DNA from: Leptospira sanjuanensis | GTDB taxonomy: Bacteria; Spirochaetota; Leptospiria; Leptospirales; Leptospiraceae | Reading direction: 5' to 3' | Assembly: GCF_022267325.1 (NCBI RefSeq) | Contig: NZ_JAIZBG010000001.1 | Coordinates: 792,001-856,000, forward strand | Length of the DNA: 64,000 bases | Part shown: positions 18,160-26,012 of the stretch, in pieces | Position numbering within the stretch: the first letter of the stretch is position 1 | How the letters are laid out: each line of letters begins with the position of its first letter | Translations under genes and position numbers: made by a program | The notes under the pieces: generated by a model | Seen by the model: only the letters and a program-made list of their open reading frames with translations | Told to the model about the DNA's origin: nothing | Databases searched by the model: none

Positions 18160-18729
18160 ATGAAAGTCAGAGATAGCGGAATGCCAGAAGCGGCTTATTG
18201 GGATACACTTTTTAACGTTCCTTTGATCCTGGATCGGATGAAGGTTGTCGAAACGGAAGGGGAAATCGTAGAATTCGGTTCCGGTTATGGAACCTTTACG
18301 CTTTTTCTCGCCGGAAAAACGCATAATCGAATCTTCGCTTTTGAGATCGAAGGTGAATTGGTGTTGGATCTTCACGAAAAGGCGAGTTTATTTGATTTTG
18401 CAAATATCCTTCCCGTTGAACGAGACATCATCGCATCGGGAACGGGTTTAGAGGAGAATTCGGTAGGTTACGTAATGATCTTCAATTTATTACACCATGA
18501 TGATCCGGTTTCGATTTTAAAAGAAGCTTATCGAATTTTAAAACCCGGAGGAAACGCGGGACTTGTACATTGGAATTACGATTCTTCTACCCCCCGAGGG
18601 CCTAAAATGGAGATCCGACCTAAGCCTGAAAGCATTTATACTTGGGCGAAAGAAGCAGGGTTTCAAATCGAATCGACAAATCCGATCGACTTGCCTCCGT
18701 ATCACTACGGGTTTCTTGCTCAAAAATGA
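18160..18729 (+). CDS. Class I SAM-dependent methyltransferase
   Basis: The 189-residue protein has the SAM-binding motif EFGSGYGTFTLFLA (about 32-45), acidic FEIEGE (about 57-62), and VGYVMIFNLLHHDDPVSILKEAYRILKPGG (positions about 101-130), characteristic of small-molecule methyltransferases of the UbiE/type 11 class. The substrate is unknown. It diverges from the ArsR-rhodanese operon over a shared palindrome, so a thiol or metalloid substrate is possible, but that is only inference. The -10 box lies six bases before the ATG, suggesting a leaderless message. Confidence 0.8.
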   Translation: MKVRDSGMPEAAYWDTLFNVPLILDRMKVVETEGEIVEFGSGYGTFTLFLAGKTHNRIFAFEIEGELVLDLHEKASLFDFANILPVERDIIASGTGLEENSVGYVMIFNLLHHDDPVSILKEAYRILKPGGNAGLVHWNYDSSTPRGPKMEIRPKPESIYTWAKEAGFQIESTNPIDLPPYHYGFLAQK

Positions 18730-18802
18730 GAGCCTTGTGACCCGCATTCTTAAGAAGAAGATTCTATAGAATGCGGTCTCATTCAAAAAGTTAAGTTCAA
18801 CC

Positions 18803-19663
18803 TTAGCTCGCGATGATCTCCGGTTCTTTTGTCGCGGAATCAGCTTGATCTTTCTTCGATATTAAATTTGTTTCTTCGTTCTTTTTGGTCGTTAACTCAA
18901 GGAACGTCTTTTCGTATTCTGGATGAACCGTTCCAAATAGATAATCCCATACAGTGGAATAGAGTCCGAAGTTGTAACGGAATGTGCTGTGATGCATATC
19001 GTGGTTGGTGTTCGTATTCACGTATTTCAGAATCCGATTCGTTCCCATCCAACTTGGAAAAATTTCGTAACCGCTGTGACCCAATACGTTTCTTACGATT
19101 TGAAACGTCATAAAGATCATCAGAGCCAAAGGATGGATCGGGAACAAAAACGCCACGATCGGCATAATCATCGCGTGAACCAACGCTTCCCAAGGACTGA
19201 AAGAATACGCGGCCCAAGGGGTAGGGGTAACGGATTCGTGATGAACTTTGTGAACGGTTTTGTAAAACAAACGAGTGTGCATGAGTCGGTGAGTCCAGTA
19301 GAAGTAAAAGTCCTGGATCACTAAGATTGCGACCGCACTTAAAATCAGATACGTCCAACCGTGTTCTTCGATACGATCGTAAAATTGGAAGTAACCGTAT
19401 TTTCTCAATAAGAACACGATCAAGGTGACTCCCGTATATACCGTAACGGATGAAACCGAGTATAGAAATTCTCTTCTATACTGAGACTTGTCGGCGGTTC
19501 GTTTTTGGATTTTTCTGGATTGGAACGGATGTTTCCAAACGTAGAAGATGAGAAATCCGACGCTTGCGAAAAGAAGATACCGCAGGAAATCGATTAGGAA
19601 AATGGTCGGGGTCATCGGAGCCAAATCCGAAATGTATTGGAAGAGTTGTTGTTGAGCGCACAT
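18803..19663 (-). CDS. Sterol desaturase/fatty acid hydroxylase family membrane enzyme
   Basis: The 286-residue polytopic protein has the diiron histidine boxes HRLMH (about 124-128), HKVHH (about 137-141) and HDMHH (about 222-226) of the superfamily, with helices before and between them. It should hydroxylate or desaturate a lipid; the substrate is unknown. The start ATG has AAGGA six bases upstream. The C-terminal 40 residues are charged. It is followed on the same strand only after the methyltransferase gene converges on it, and is preceded by an AraC-type membrane regulator. Confidence 0.88.
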   Translation of the reverse strand: MCAQQQLFQYISDLAPMTPTIFLIDFLRYLLFASVGFLIFYVWKHPFQSRKIQKRTADKSQYRREFLYSVSSVTVYTGVTLIVFLLRKYGYFQFYDRIEEHGWTYLILSAVAILVIQDFYFYWTHRLMHTRLFYKTVHKVHHESVTPTPWAAYSFSPWEALVHAMIMPIVAFLFPIHPLALMIFMTFQIVRNVLGHSGYEIFPSWMGTNRILKYVNTNTNHDMHHSTFRYNFGLYSTVWDYLFGTVHPEYEKTFLELTTKKNEETNLISKKDQADSATKEPEIIAS

Positions 19664-19776
19664 ATTCGATCCTTTTTCCCCGAGTCGGGGTTGATGCGCC
19701 TATTAGAACACAAATCGCTTTTGTATTCCGATCGATTCCGGCCAAATTCGAATCGATTCCGGATTCGATCAGGTTT

Positions 19777-20823
19777 TTAGAGAATGTTTTGCTTTCTAAA
19801 CTCGGTGGGAGTATTTCCCGCAATCTCTTTGAATGCCCGATTGAACGGTGCGAGTGATCCATAGCCCAAGTCCATTGCGATTCGCAACACGGGGATTTCG
19901 TTCTTTGTAGGATCGGCGAGGATTGTTTGGGCTTCTTGAATTCTGAAATGATTTAGGAATTCGTTAAAATTTCTGTATCCGAGTCCCTGATTGATGAGCT
20001 TTCGAATTTTCTTTTCGGGAACGTTCAGCTTTTGGGCAAGAATCAAAATCGTAAGATTCTCGGTTAAAAAGATTTTTTCTGAATCGAGAAGTCGGTTTAA
20101 TTTTTTAAGAAGCTCTTCATCTAACGGTTCTTCTTCGACCTTCTTCTCTGGATCGGGAAAAATATTACCCTTGAACTCGAACAGTTTGAAAGAGAAGAAA
20201 TATACGAGAACCAGAATCGATAGGGAATTGAAAAGATCCAACTGACTCGAAGCAGCCGAATTTTTGATAATCACTTCTACCAACACCACACCGATCGCAT
20301 ATAATCCCGTAACCCAAGTAAACAGAGTTCTGAATTCTCTCCTCGATTCCATAAGGTCAATGCTTCTGTCTTTTAAGATTTTACCTAATGTCAAAAGAAT
20401 CAGAGTTAAATACAAAAGTTGTGGGGTGCTGAAAAGAATCCTGGAGAATGCGTCCGTTTCATCCTGTAGACTCGAAAGAAAGAAGATGAAAAAACTATAA
20501 CAGTTGATAAAGAGGAATAAGAGGCCGTGCCAAATTCTCAAATGAAAATCGTCTTCGAATAAACTCCGAACGAACAAATAGAAAAAAATCGAAACCGAGT
20601 AACAACCCATATGAACGACGATGATCAACAATGGATGAAAATCGGCGTGATTTCTGGCAAACATCGGACAGATAAAGTAGAAGATTAGAGACGCACAGAA
20701 TAGACTTCCAAGAAGATTCCTCGCCGAGAATCGAACTCGAAGTAGAAAATTGAAAATCAAAAAACAGAGCTGTGCGATCGTGATCGCTTTTAGAATATAA
20801 CTTAGATTCATAGTTTGCAACAT
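19777..20823 (-). CDS. AraC-type regulator with polytopic membrane N-terminus
   Basis: The 348-residue protein has about seven hydrophobic segments in residues 7-215 and a cytosolic AraC-type DNA-binding region at the end (ILAQKLNVPEKKIRKLINQG, then AMDLGYGSLAPFNRAFKEIAGNTPTEFRKQ). The design is a membrane sensor directly coupled to a helix-turn-helix and recurs at 30183-31280. An ATG four codons downstream (20811) is an alternative start; neither has a strong Shine-Dalgarno. Its target may be the adjacent hydroxylase gene. Confidence 0.82.
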   Translation of the reverse strand: MLQTMNLSYILKAITIAQLCFLIFNFLLRVRFSARNLLGSLFCASLIFYFICPMFARNHADFHPLLIIVVHMGCYSVSIFFYLFVRSLFEDDFHLRIWHGLLFLFINCYSFFIFFLSSLQDETDAFSRILFSTPQLLYLTLILLTLGKILKDRSIDLMESRREFRTLFTWVTGLYAIGVVLVEVIIKNSAASSQLDLFNSLSILVLVYFFSFKLFEFKGNIFPDPEKKVEEEPLDEELLKKLNRLLDSEKIFLTENLTILILAQKLNVPEKKIRKLINQGLGYRNFNEFLNHFRIQEAQTILADPTKNEIPVLRIAMDLGYGSLAPFNRAFKEIAGNTPTEFRKQNIL

Positions 20824-20865
20824 AAGATTCGATTGTCATCTGTTGAAAGATGAGCCGAGTATTGT

Positions 20866-21216
20866 TTAGAACAGATTGATTCCGAACTTTTCCAGGAGTA
20901 AAGCGAATATTCCGAAAGAGATGATCGTGATCACCACCGAAACGGAGATGGAAGGCCAGAATCCGAATCTTTTCAGGAGATACGGAAAGATTAAAAACAT
21001 CGGCAAAGTCGGTATGACATACCAGAACGTATAGTAGGCATGATTGCCGATTTTTTCCGTAGATTGTTTTTCGAAATATAACCAGATTAAAGTTAATACC
21101 GTTACCAATGGAAGAGATGCGATGAGAGCTCCGATTTTATCCGAACGTTTTGCAATTTCGGAAACCAATACCACCAACGCTGCGGTGATTCCATATTTTA
21201 TAATCAAATAAACCAA
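20866..21216 (-). CDS. DUF3147 family small membrane protein
   Basis: The 116-residue protein has four hydrophobic helices and family-like patterns: KYGITAALVVLVSEIAKRSD, GALIASLPLVTVLTLIWLYF, YTFWYVIPTLPMFLIFPYLL. Function is unknown. It sits 22 bp downstream of a YnfA gene on the same strand and is likely co-transcribed with it and the MerR gene. Confidence 0.8.
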   Translation of the reverse strand: MVYLIIKYGITAALVVLVSEIAKRSDKIGALIASLPLVTVLTLIWLYFEKQSTEKIGNHAYYTFWYVIPTLPMFLIFPYLLKRFGFWPSISVSVVITIISFGIFALLLEKFGINLF

Positions 21217-21238
21217 CTTCTAATTTCCTTCGGATCGC

Positions 21239-21562
21239 CTAACGTGGAGTATAGTAAATGATCGCTACTCCCAGAAGCGCGACCCCGGCACCTATCAGAT
21301 CTATTTTATCCGGGATATAACCGTCGAACTTCCAAGCCCATAAAAGAGACATGGCTATAAAAACTCCTCCGTACGTTGCGTAGGTTCTCGCAAAATTTGC
21401 GGGTTGCAATGTGGCTACTATCCCATAAAGACCTAAGATTAGAAATCCCAAGATTCCTACCCAAAGCGATTTTCCTTCTTTCAACCAAAGCCAGACCAAA
21501 TAACCGCCACCGATTTCGCATAGACCGGCAAGGACGAATATAAGCGCCGTTTTTAAAATCAT
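21239..21562 (-). CDS. YnfA/UPF0060 family membrane protein
   Basis: The 107-residue, four-helix protein has the family signatures [16 protein letters not shown] (about 12-27), [20 protein letters not shown] (about 44-63), [14 protein letters not shown] and [17 protein letters not shown]. The family is small-multidrug-resistance-like; substrates are not settled. The start lies 10 bp from the end of the MerR gene, consistent with an operon MerR-YnfA-DUF3147. Confidence 0.9.
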   Translation of the reverse strand: MILKTALIFVLAGLCEIGGGYLVWLWLKEGKSLWVGILGFLILGLYGIVATLQPANFARTYATYGGVFIAMSLLWAWKFDGYIPDKIDLIGAGVALLGVAIIYYTPR

Positions 21563-21572
21563 CGAACTCTCC

Positions 21573-21965
21573 TTAACAGTTTAAACAGGACGGAATCTTT
21601 TTTTCGAAACTACAATCTCCGTCACACTCTTTCTTTACGGAAATAAGTTTCGACTTTATCATATTTAGATTCTTTAATTCCGTTTCGATCCTATTTAACT
21701 TTTTATTCACCGTATCCGCTAAGGAAAAGCAATTCATTTTAAAATTCGGAGTATTGACGGTCATCGTTTTGATTTCTTCTAAAGTAAAGGAAAGTCGGCG
21801 AAGGAGTTTGATCAAGATTAGCTGATCAAGGACGTCTTCAGAATACTCTTTATAACGATTTTCTCTTCGGGTCACAATATTACCCTCAATTAAACCTTTC
21901 TTCTCGTAAAAGCGAATCGTGTCTTTGGAAATCCCCGTTCTCTCAGTTAATTTTCCGATTAACAT
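21573..21965 (-). CDS. MerR-family metal-responsive regulator
   Basis: I place the start at ATG 21965, six bases after AAGGAG, giving 130 residues; an in-frame start at 21986 lacks a good site. The N-terminus [20 protein letters not shown] is the MerR helix-turn-helix, followed by a long dimerisation helix. Metal-binding cysteines occur at MNC (about 79) and in the tail (CDGDC, SCLNC), in the style of MerR/CadR/PbrR. It diverges from the MerF/MerT-like gene across a promoter with a 20-bp spacer, so it most likely activates that promoter when metal binds. Confidence 0.87.
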   Translation of the reverse strand: MLIGKLTERTGISKDTIRFYEKKGLIEGNIVTRRENRYKEYSEDVLDQLILIKLLRRLSFTLEEIKTMTVNTPNFKMNCFSLADTVNKKLNRIETELKNLNMIKSKLISVKKECDGDCSFEKKIPSCLNC

Positions 21966-21992
21966 TTTTCTCCTTTTTTGAATCACACCCTA

Positions 21993-22024
21993 TTGACATT
22001 GGAGTATAGTCCACGGTTTAGACT
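21993..22024 (+). promoter_or_regulatory. MerR-type promoter with 20-bp spacer and operator dyad
   Basis: -35 TTGACA (21993-21998) and -10 TAGACT (22019-22024) are separated by 20 bp, longer than usual, as in MerR-activated promoters. The spacer holds the near-palindrome TGGAGTATAGTCCA (22000-22013). It reads towards the gene at 22060. Confidence 0.78.
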
Positions 22025-22059
22025 GGGTTCAAAACTGAAAGGAAGGAGAATAGAATTTT

Positions 22060-22335
22060 ATGAAAACGGAGAATCGGCTTGTTGCATGGTCTAAACGGCT
22101 CGGGTTTTTTGGGATCACCGTATGCGGTATTTGTTGTTTGTCCCCTCTGCTATTCGCGTTATTAGGAATTTCGGCAATTTCTTGGATGTTGTCCGCATTC
22201 GAATGGATTGGAATCGTGAGTCTCGCCTTTGCGGCTATTCTTTTGTCGATCGGATTTCTGAAACGAAAAATGAGTTCAAGTTGTTCCGTTGGTTGTTCTT
22301 GTAAAGCGGAAGAAGGAAGGGGAGATTTTGTCTGA
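22060..22335 (+). CDS. MerF/MerT-like mercuric (metal) transport protein
   Basis: The 91-residue protein has two helices (about 14-38 and 43-66). A vicinal cysteine pair is in the first helix (VCGICCLSPLLFALLGISAI) and a cysteine-rich tail follows (SCSVGCSC). This matches small mercury importers of the MerF/MerT type, which hand Hg(II) to a cytosolic reductase. No merA is present in the window. AAGGAAGGAG lies upstream. Other soft metals are possible. Confidence 0.7.
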   Translation: MKTENRLVAWSKRLGFFGITVCGICCLSPLLFALLGISAISWMLSAFEWIGIVSLAFAAILLSIGFLKRKMSSSCSVGCSCKAEEGRGDFV

Positions 22336-22520
22336 TGGATCAACATTCGAATTCGAAATACGAATGTTCTACTCCGATTGCTTGTACACTTTCAGCTGAC
22401 GAACTGAAGAGTCGAAAAGAGAATTATCTAAGGTTGATCGGTCGATATAAGACGAAGATGGAAGATTTAGAAAATGGCTATTCGTTCGTATTTGAGGATA
22501 TCGAAGAATTCGCTAATTAG
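22335..22520 (+). CDS. Short protein of the mer-like operon, probably truncated
   Basis: The ATG overlaps the stop of the MerF/MerT-like gene (TGATG), so it is translationally coupled. The 61-residue product (IACTLSADELKSRKENYLRL, then MEDLENGYSFVF) resembles the first two thirds of small proteins of about 90 residues that I recall from mercury and arsenic operons. The usual C-terminal half is missing: the frame ends at EEFAN. Insertion-sequence debris follows directly, so truncation by rearrangement is likely. Confidence 0.55.
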   Translation: MDQHSNSKYECSTPIACTLSADELKSRKENYLRLIGRYKTKMEDLENGYSFVFEDIEEFAN

Positions 22521-22681
22521 GTTTTAAAAATGATCTATGCTTTAGATTTTAGAGAGGGGAGTGCTTGAGATTTAGGTTAATGTGTGATTTCTTTAGTATT
22601 CAGAATAATGAAACCACTTCAAAATTGCGGCTCTACGGAGTAATTCATTACTTTTAATTTAGAAATTTTTTGTAAGTAATC
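22521..22681. other. Gene-free AT-rich stretch after the truncated mer-like operon
   Basis: I see no gene, RNA or clear signal between the stop at 22520 and the stem-loop repeat at 22682. It begins the rearranged region that extends to the transposase. Confidence 0.4.
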
Positions 22682-22757
22682 GGCGTCGTAAAAGTCCATG
22701 TATTCTACCAACCTCTATAAGTATATTATAGGACTTGGTAAAAATACCTTACGACGC
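22682..22757. repeat. Stem-loop repeat, copy B
   Basis: It starts GGCGTCGTAA and holds TTCTACCAAC and TTGGTAAAA in the same order as the segment inside the primase-helicase gene (2064-2130). Here the outer arms are intact: GCGTCGTAA (22683-22691) pairs with TTACGACGC (22749-22757), enclosing a second stem (TACCAA with TTGGTA). It looks like a small palindromic mobile unit. Confidence 0.6.
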
Positions 22758-22805
22758 GACCCTCTTAAAAAATCTAAAATGACGCCATTCTTTAGATTCA
22801 TTTGA

Positions 22806-22975
22806 TTTTACAAAATATAAACTTCTTTCAATTATTCTAATTGATGTTGTATTCTACATCTGTTCAGTATTTTCACTTTGTCAGATGCATATTCCTTTCA
22901 ACCATTTCGCACAACGTAAAATCCCTCTCCAATCCGCTTCTTCGAAACGTCCTTGGAGCTGAGATATCCTCTGCT
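22806..22975. repeat. Left-flank repeat of the IS1595-like element, diverged copy R1
   Basis: About 170 bp align without obvious length change to 23564-23733 (shared blocks AATATAAACTTCTTTC, CTACATCTGTT, GCATATTCCTTTC, GAAACGTCCT, GGAGC). I judge roughly four fifths of bases identical. The transposase frame is closed by a stop in R1. It is probably the remnant of an older copy. Confidence 0.65.
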
Positions 22976-23058
22976 CCCTTAAGAAAGGCGGCAAATTCAT
23001 CAGTATCAAATCTTTTTTTGAGCGTGAATTCTGAACGCTTCTTTCTCCTTGTTTGCAT
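22976..23058 (-). pseudogene. Possible gene start cut by the IS remnant
   Basis: On the minus strand an ATG at 23058, with AGGGAATATC in front, opens MQTRRKKRSEFTLKKRFDTD and runs about 28 codons before entering the R1 repeat. A 19-bp tandem duplication has copied the ribosome binding site and start codon. It may be the N-terminus of a small gene whose remainder was replaced by the insertion sequence; I cannot identify it. Confidence 0.3.
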
Positions 23059-23090
23059 GATATTCCCTAGTTTGCATGATATTCCCTACA
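23053..23090. repeat. 19-bp perfect tandem duplication
   Basis: GTTTGCATGATATTCCCTA occurs at 23053-23071 and again at 23072-23090. Read on the minus strand, each unit contains TAGGGAATATCATG, a ribosome binding site plus ATG. Confidence 0.8.
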
Positions 23091-23208
23091 GGAATGCTTT
23101 TGTTCCTATCTTATACTACGTGTTCGGTTTTAGATCAGTATTTCTTGACTTGTCTGAAAAACTGCGCGAATTTGACTTCGTATAAAATCTGTCTTAAAGG
23201 GATTCGTT

Positions 23209-23511
23209 ATGGATGATAGTATGATGATGTATATTGTAGTTGGGATTGGAGTTTCTTTGTCGCTGATGTTAGTTGCGCGCCGTGGAAAGAAATTGGAGCC
23301 GCTTATCCGCAAAGAACTTGAGGAGGCTGGAGGTTTTTTACTGTTACCGGACCTTGTTAAACGAGTCGGATTGAAGGATTCGTTTATCAATCGAGGTAAG
23401 CTGATTCAAGCGATTGGGCCCATGGTTTTACGAGGCGAGATCATTGAAGAGGATGATCCAAATGCCACGATCAAAAACAGATTGGCTCTTAAAAAATTTA
23501 GACTTAAGTAA
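23209..23511 (+). CDS. Hypothetical small membrane-anchored protein
   Basis: The 100-residue product has one N-terminal helix (MYIVVGIGVSLSLMLVA, about 7-23). A compact charged part follows (LIRKELEEAGGFLLLPDLVK, then GKLIQAIGPMVLRGEIIEED) that looks helix-turn-helix or winged-helix in pattern, but no family is recognised. AAAGGG lies eight bases before the ATG, and TTGACT...TATAAA (about 23172-23186) may be its promoter. It is flanked by IS remnants on both sides. Confidence 0.55.
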   Translation: MDDSMMMYIVVGIGVSLSLMLVARRGKKLEPLIRKELEEAGGFLLLPDLVKRVGLKDSFINRGKLIQAIGPMVLRGEIIEEDDPNATIKNRLALKKFRLK

Positions 23512-23563
23512 GAAACCAAATCATCTTTCACAAATCTGACCTGTGTTCCAAAGGAAAGTTTAG

Positions 23564-23733
23564 TTTTACAAATATAAACTTCTTTCGATTATTCTGATTG
23601 ACGTTTTGTCCTACATCTGTTAAGTATTTTGGCTATGTCAGGTGCATATTCCTTTCTTACATTTCGCACAAAGCCAAATCCCAGCTCCAACCCGTTTCTG
23701 CGAAACGTCCTCGGAGCCGAGATTTCCACAGCT
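23564..23733. repeat. Left-flank repeat of the IS1595-like element, copy R2
   Basis: This is the partner of R1 (22806-22975). It covers the upstream region and first 33 codons of the transposase, so it marks the left part of the present element. No terminal inverted repeat could be paired with the sequence after the transposase. Confidence 0.65.
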
Positions 23734-24876
23734 CATGTAAGAAGCGGAAAACTAAAATATATCCACAGTCCTTCAGCTTCAGCACTCAAATCATCTAAAT
23801 CACTTTCAGCCAAAGATCGTTTTAACCAAAAGTTTCCTCACTTAAACACTGACTATTATACTCAGATTACTAAGAATCTTCTTTCTACTCTCTATCCGAA
23901 GAAATGTCCTGACTGTAAGATTCCACTTAGCAAAGAAGTTTCCACGCGAGAGAATGTAATCCGTTGTCCTCAATGCAATCACTTGGATTCACGAACTTCT
24001 GGAACTCCATTAGAGCATTTGAAACTACCGCTGTGGGTGTTCTCCTATTTACTCATTGAATCGATTGAACTCTTTCCATTAGGTCTTTCAGCTTCAGCGA
24101 TCTGTAGAAAGTTATCCGTCTCTAAGAACACCGGAACATTGTTAAAAAGAAGACTTCAGATCTTCTGTAGTGATTTGATTCCATTGATTAAAGATGAGAT
24201 GGTTAAGGATCTGAAGAAGGCTTGGAAGGGTAAGAAACTCGCTGAATCAGGCGATTTGAAGGATTCTGTTGCAGGTAAGCCTGTTGTTCATACCGATACT
24301 TTAGCTCTATTCTCAGCTTCTCAGAGAGCAAATGGATATCGAAAAAGGTTTAAGCACAAAGGTCAAACAGCGAGTATCTATTTAACTGATTCCGTTGCTG
24401 AAGAGAAGGGTAAGTATCAGATCGGAACTTTAGTTCATACTCTTGCGATTAAGGGCGGTCCGGTAATTCTTTCCTCTGTTCCTGATCAAAAACAAAAAAC
24501 ACTTCAACCTCTCTTTGATTTCTTACCGGAAGATGTTCCTTTATTTGCTGATGAGGGAATTCCTTGGATGGAAAGATACAACAAGAACTTTCGAAGTATC
24601 AATCATTCTAAGAGAGCTAAGGATACAAAGAGGAATGTCTGGGCGCGGAATCGTTGGTCAGAGAATGGAATTCATACTCAAGTAGCTGAAGGAACTCAAA
24701 GAAGTATTAAGTATTCTTTCCTCGCTTCTTACAGTTACATCCGACCAGAGAATAGTATTCTTTATTTGAATGAATATTCCGCATTGAAAGGAATTCGAGT
24801 CTATGGTTTAGAAAGACTCGTTGGAAAGAAGAAGTTAGGTTTATTGCGGAATGTAGGGAAGGGATTTGTAGTTTAA
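23635..24876 (+). CDS. IS1595-like (ISXO2-type) transposase
   Basis: I use the ATG at 23635 (413 residues); an in-frame TTG lies six bases earlier. A zinc ribbon (CPDCKIPL...IRCPQC, about 92-120) is followed by a helical region (LPLWVFSYLLIESIELFPLG). A DDE-type core follows: Asp in VVHTDTLALF, Asp in LFADEGIPW, Glu in QVAEGTQRSIK, and the ending YLNEYSALKG typical of ISXO2 domains (YLDEF-like). It is intact and may be active. No terminal repeats or target duplication were recognised, so borders are unknown. Confidence 0.75.
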   Translation: MSGAYSFLTFRTKPNPSSNPFLRNVLGAEISTAHVRSGKLKYIHSPSASALKSSKSLSAKDRFNQKFPHLNTDYYTQITKNLLSTLYPKKCPDCKIPLSKEVSTRENVIRCPQCNHLDSRTSGTPLEHLKLPLWVFSYLLIESIELFPLGLSASAICRKLSVSKNTGTLLKRRLQIFCSDLIPLIKDEMVKDLKKAWKGKKLAESGDLKDSVAGKPVVHTDTLALFSASQRANGYRKRFKHKGQTASIYLTDSVAEEKGKYQIGTLVHTLAIKGGPVILSSVPDQKQKTLQPLFDFLPEDVPLFADEGIPWMERYNKNFRSINHSKRAKDTKRNVWARNRWSENGIHTQVAEGTQRSIKYSFLASYSYIRPENSILYLNEYSALKGIRVYGLERLVGKKKLGLLRNVGKGFVV

Positions 24877-24952
24877 ACTTTGCCTGATTTTGCCCCGCGC
24901 GATTTCTTGGACGATTTCGCTTCCATTCGACTTTGGAAAGAGGAGAATTCTT

Positions 24953-25918
24953 ATGCCGCCTTTTGAGAAGGAAGTCTTTCCCGGTTTATTTACGATCGAC
25001 TGCGATTATATTTCTCCGGGAGTCGCTTGCGCGTATTTAGTCGTGGAAGGCAAGGAAGCCGCTTTCGTCGAAAACAACACGAACAAGGCCGTTCCCATTC
25101 TCTTGGAAGAATTGAAACAAGCCGGTTTGAAACCCGAGGACGTGAAATACATCATCGTAACGCACGTTCATCTCGATCACGCGGGCGGAACCGGATTGCT
25201 CGCAAAACATTGTCCGAACGCCACGATACTCGCGCACCCGAAAGCCGCGGTTCATCTCATCAATCCGACGAGGCTCGTTCAAAGTTCGATCCAAGTATAC
25301 GGAGAAGAGAACTTTAAGAAGTTATACGGAGAAATTCTTCCCGTGCCCGAAGCGCGGGTCAAAAGCCCGGCGGACGGAGAGGAGATCCGGTGGGGACGAA
25401 GAATATTCAAATTTTATTATACAAGAGGACATGCAAATCATCATTTTTGCATATACGATTCCCTGAGTAACGGAATCTTCACAGGAGATTCTTTCGGACT
25501 CGGTTATCGGGATTTTGCTTTCGGAAAAAATCCGGTTCTTTATCCTTCGACGACGCCCACCGATTTCGATTCGGAAGAAGCGATGAATACGGTGGATACG
25601 ATTCTTGCGACCGGCGCGGACAAGGCGTATTTGACGCATTTCGGCGTTTGGAAGGATCTCGAATTGGGCGCACGTCAGATGAAGCAGGGTTTGCACGCGA
25701 TGCAGAATATTCTTTCCTCCGGAGAACGCTCGGGTTTGGAAGGGGAGCCGCTTTTGGAATTTTGTACCGGAAGGGTTCGGGCTTATTTGGAACGGGAAAT
25801 TTCCACGCAAGGAATCGCGTTGGGAGAAAAGGAGGAGATGTTGCTCGGCTTCGATTCCAGGATCAACGCGCAAGGTTTGGTCTTTCAAATCGAACGGAAA
25901 AAACGAAAGAAGGTTTGA
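24953..25918 (+). CDS. Metallo-beta-lactamase-fold hydrolase
   Basis: The true start is ATG 24953, seven bases after AGGAG; the frame open upstream is non-coding. The 321-residue soluble protein has THVHLDHAGGTG (about 66-77), a third ligand in TRGHANHHFCIYD (about 157-169), GDSFGLGYRD (about 178-187) and THFGV (about 228-232): a full MBL metal set. It resembles hydrolases of the glyoxalase II/flavoprotein-like branch; the substrate is unknown. It is the first gene with core-like base composition, just right of the insertion sequence. Confidence 0.87.
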   Translation: MPPFEKEVFPGLFTIDCDYISPGVACAYLVVEGKEAAFVENNTNKAVPILLEELKQAGLKPEDVKYIIVTHVHLDHAGGTGLLAKHCPNATILAHPKAAVHLINPTRLVQSSIQVYGEENFKKLYGEILPVPEARVKSPADGEEIRWGRRIFKFYYTRGHANHHFCIYDSLSNGIFTGDSFGLGYRDFAFGKNPVLYPSTTPTDFDSEEAMNTVDTILATGADKAYLTHFGVWKDLELGARQMKQGLHAMQNILSSGERSGLEGEPLLEFCTGRVRAYLEREISTQGIALGEKEEMLLGFDSRINAQGLVFQIERKKRKKV

Positions 25919-25930
25919 AAAAGAATTGTT

Positions 25931-25992
25931 TTTTAGAATCATTCTAAAATAAATTCACTTTTAGAATGATTCTAAATTTAGAATCGTAAATA
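25931..25992. promoter_or_regulatory. Tandem PerR/Fur-like operator boxes
   Basis: TTAGAATCATTCTAA (25933-25947) and TTAGAATGATTCTAA (25961-25975) are perfect 7-1-7 inverted repeats, of the same form as the Bacillus Per box TTATAATNATTATAA. Their centres are 28 bp apart. A third partial site (TTTAGAATCGTAAA, from about 25978) follows. They lie 38-80 bp before the cytochrome c peroxidase start, so peroxide- or iron-dependent repression is likely. Confidence 0.8.
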
Positions 25993-26012
25993 CAATAGAG
26001 AGAGGAACTGGT

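Noticed and set aside
22841..23185. 114-codon + strand frame
   Set aside because: It runs through the R1 repeat, the 19-bp duplication and beyond without coding character; its similarity to the transposase region is at DNA level in another frame.
23598..23798. 66-codon frame overlapping the transposase start
   Set aside because: It is an out-of-frame shadow of the transposase gene and its left-flank repeat.
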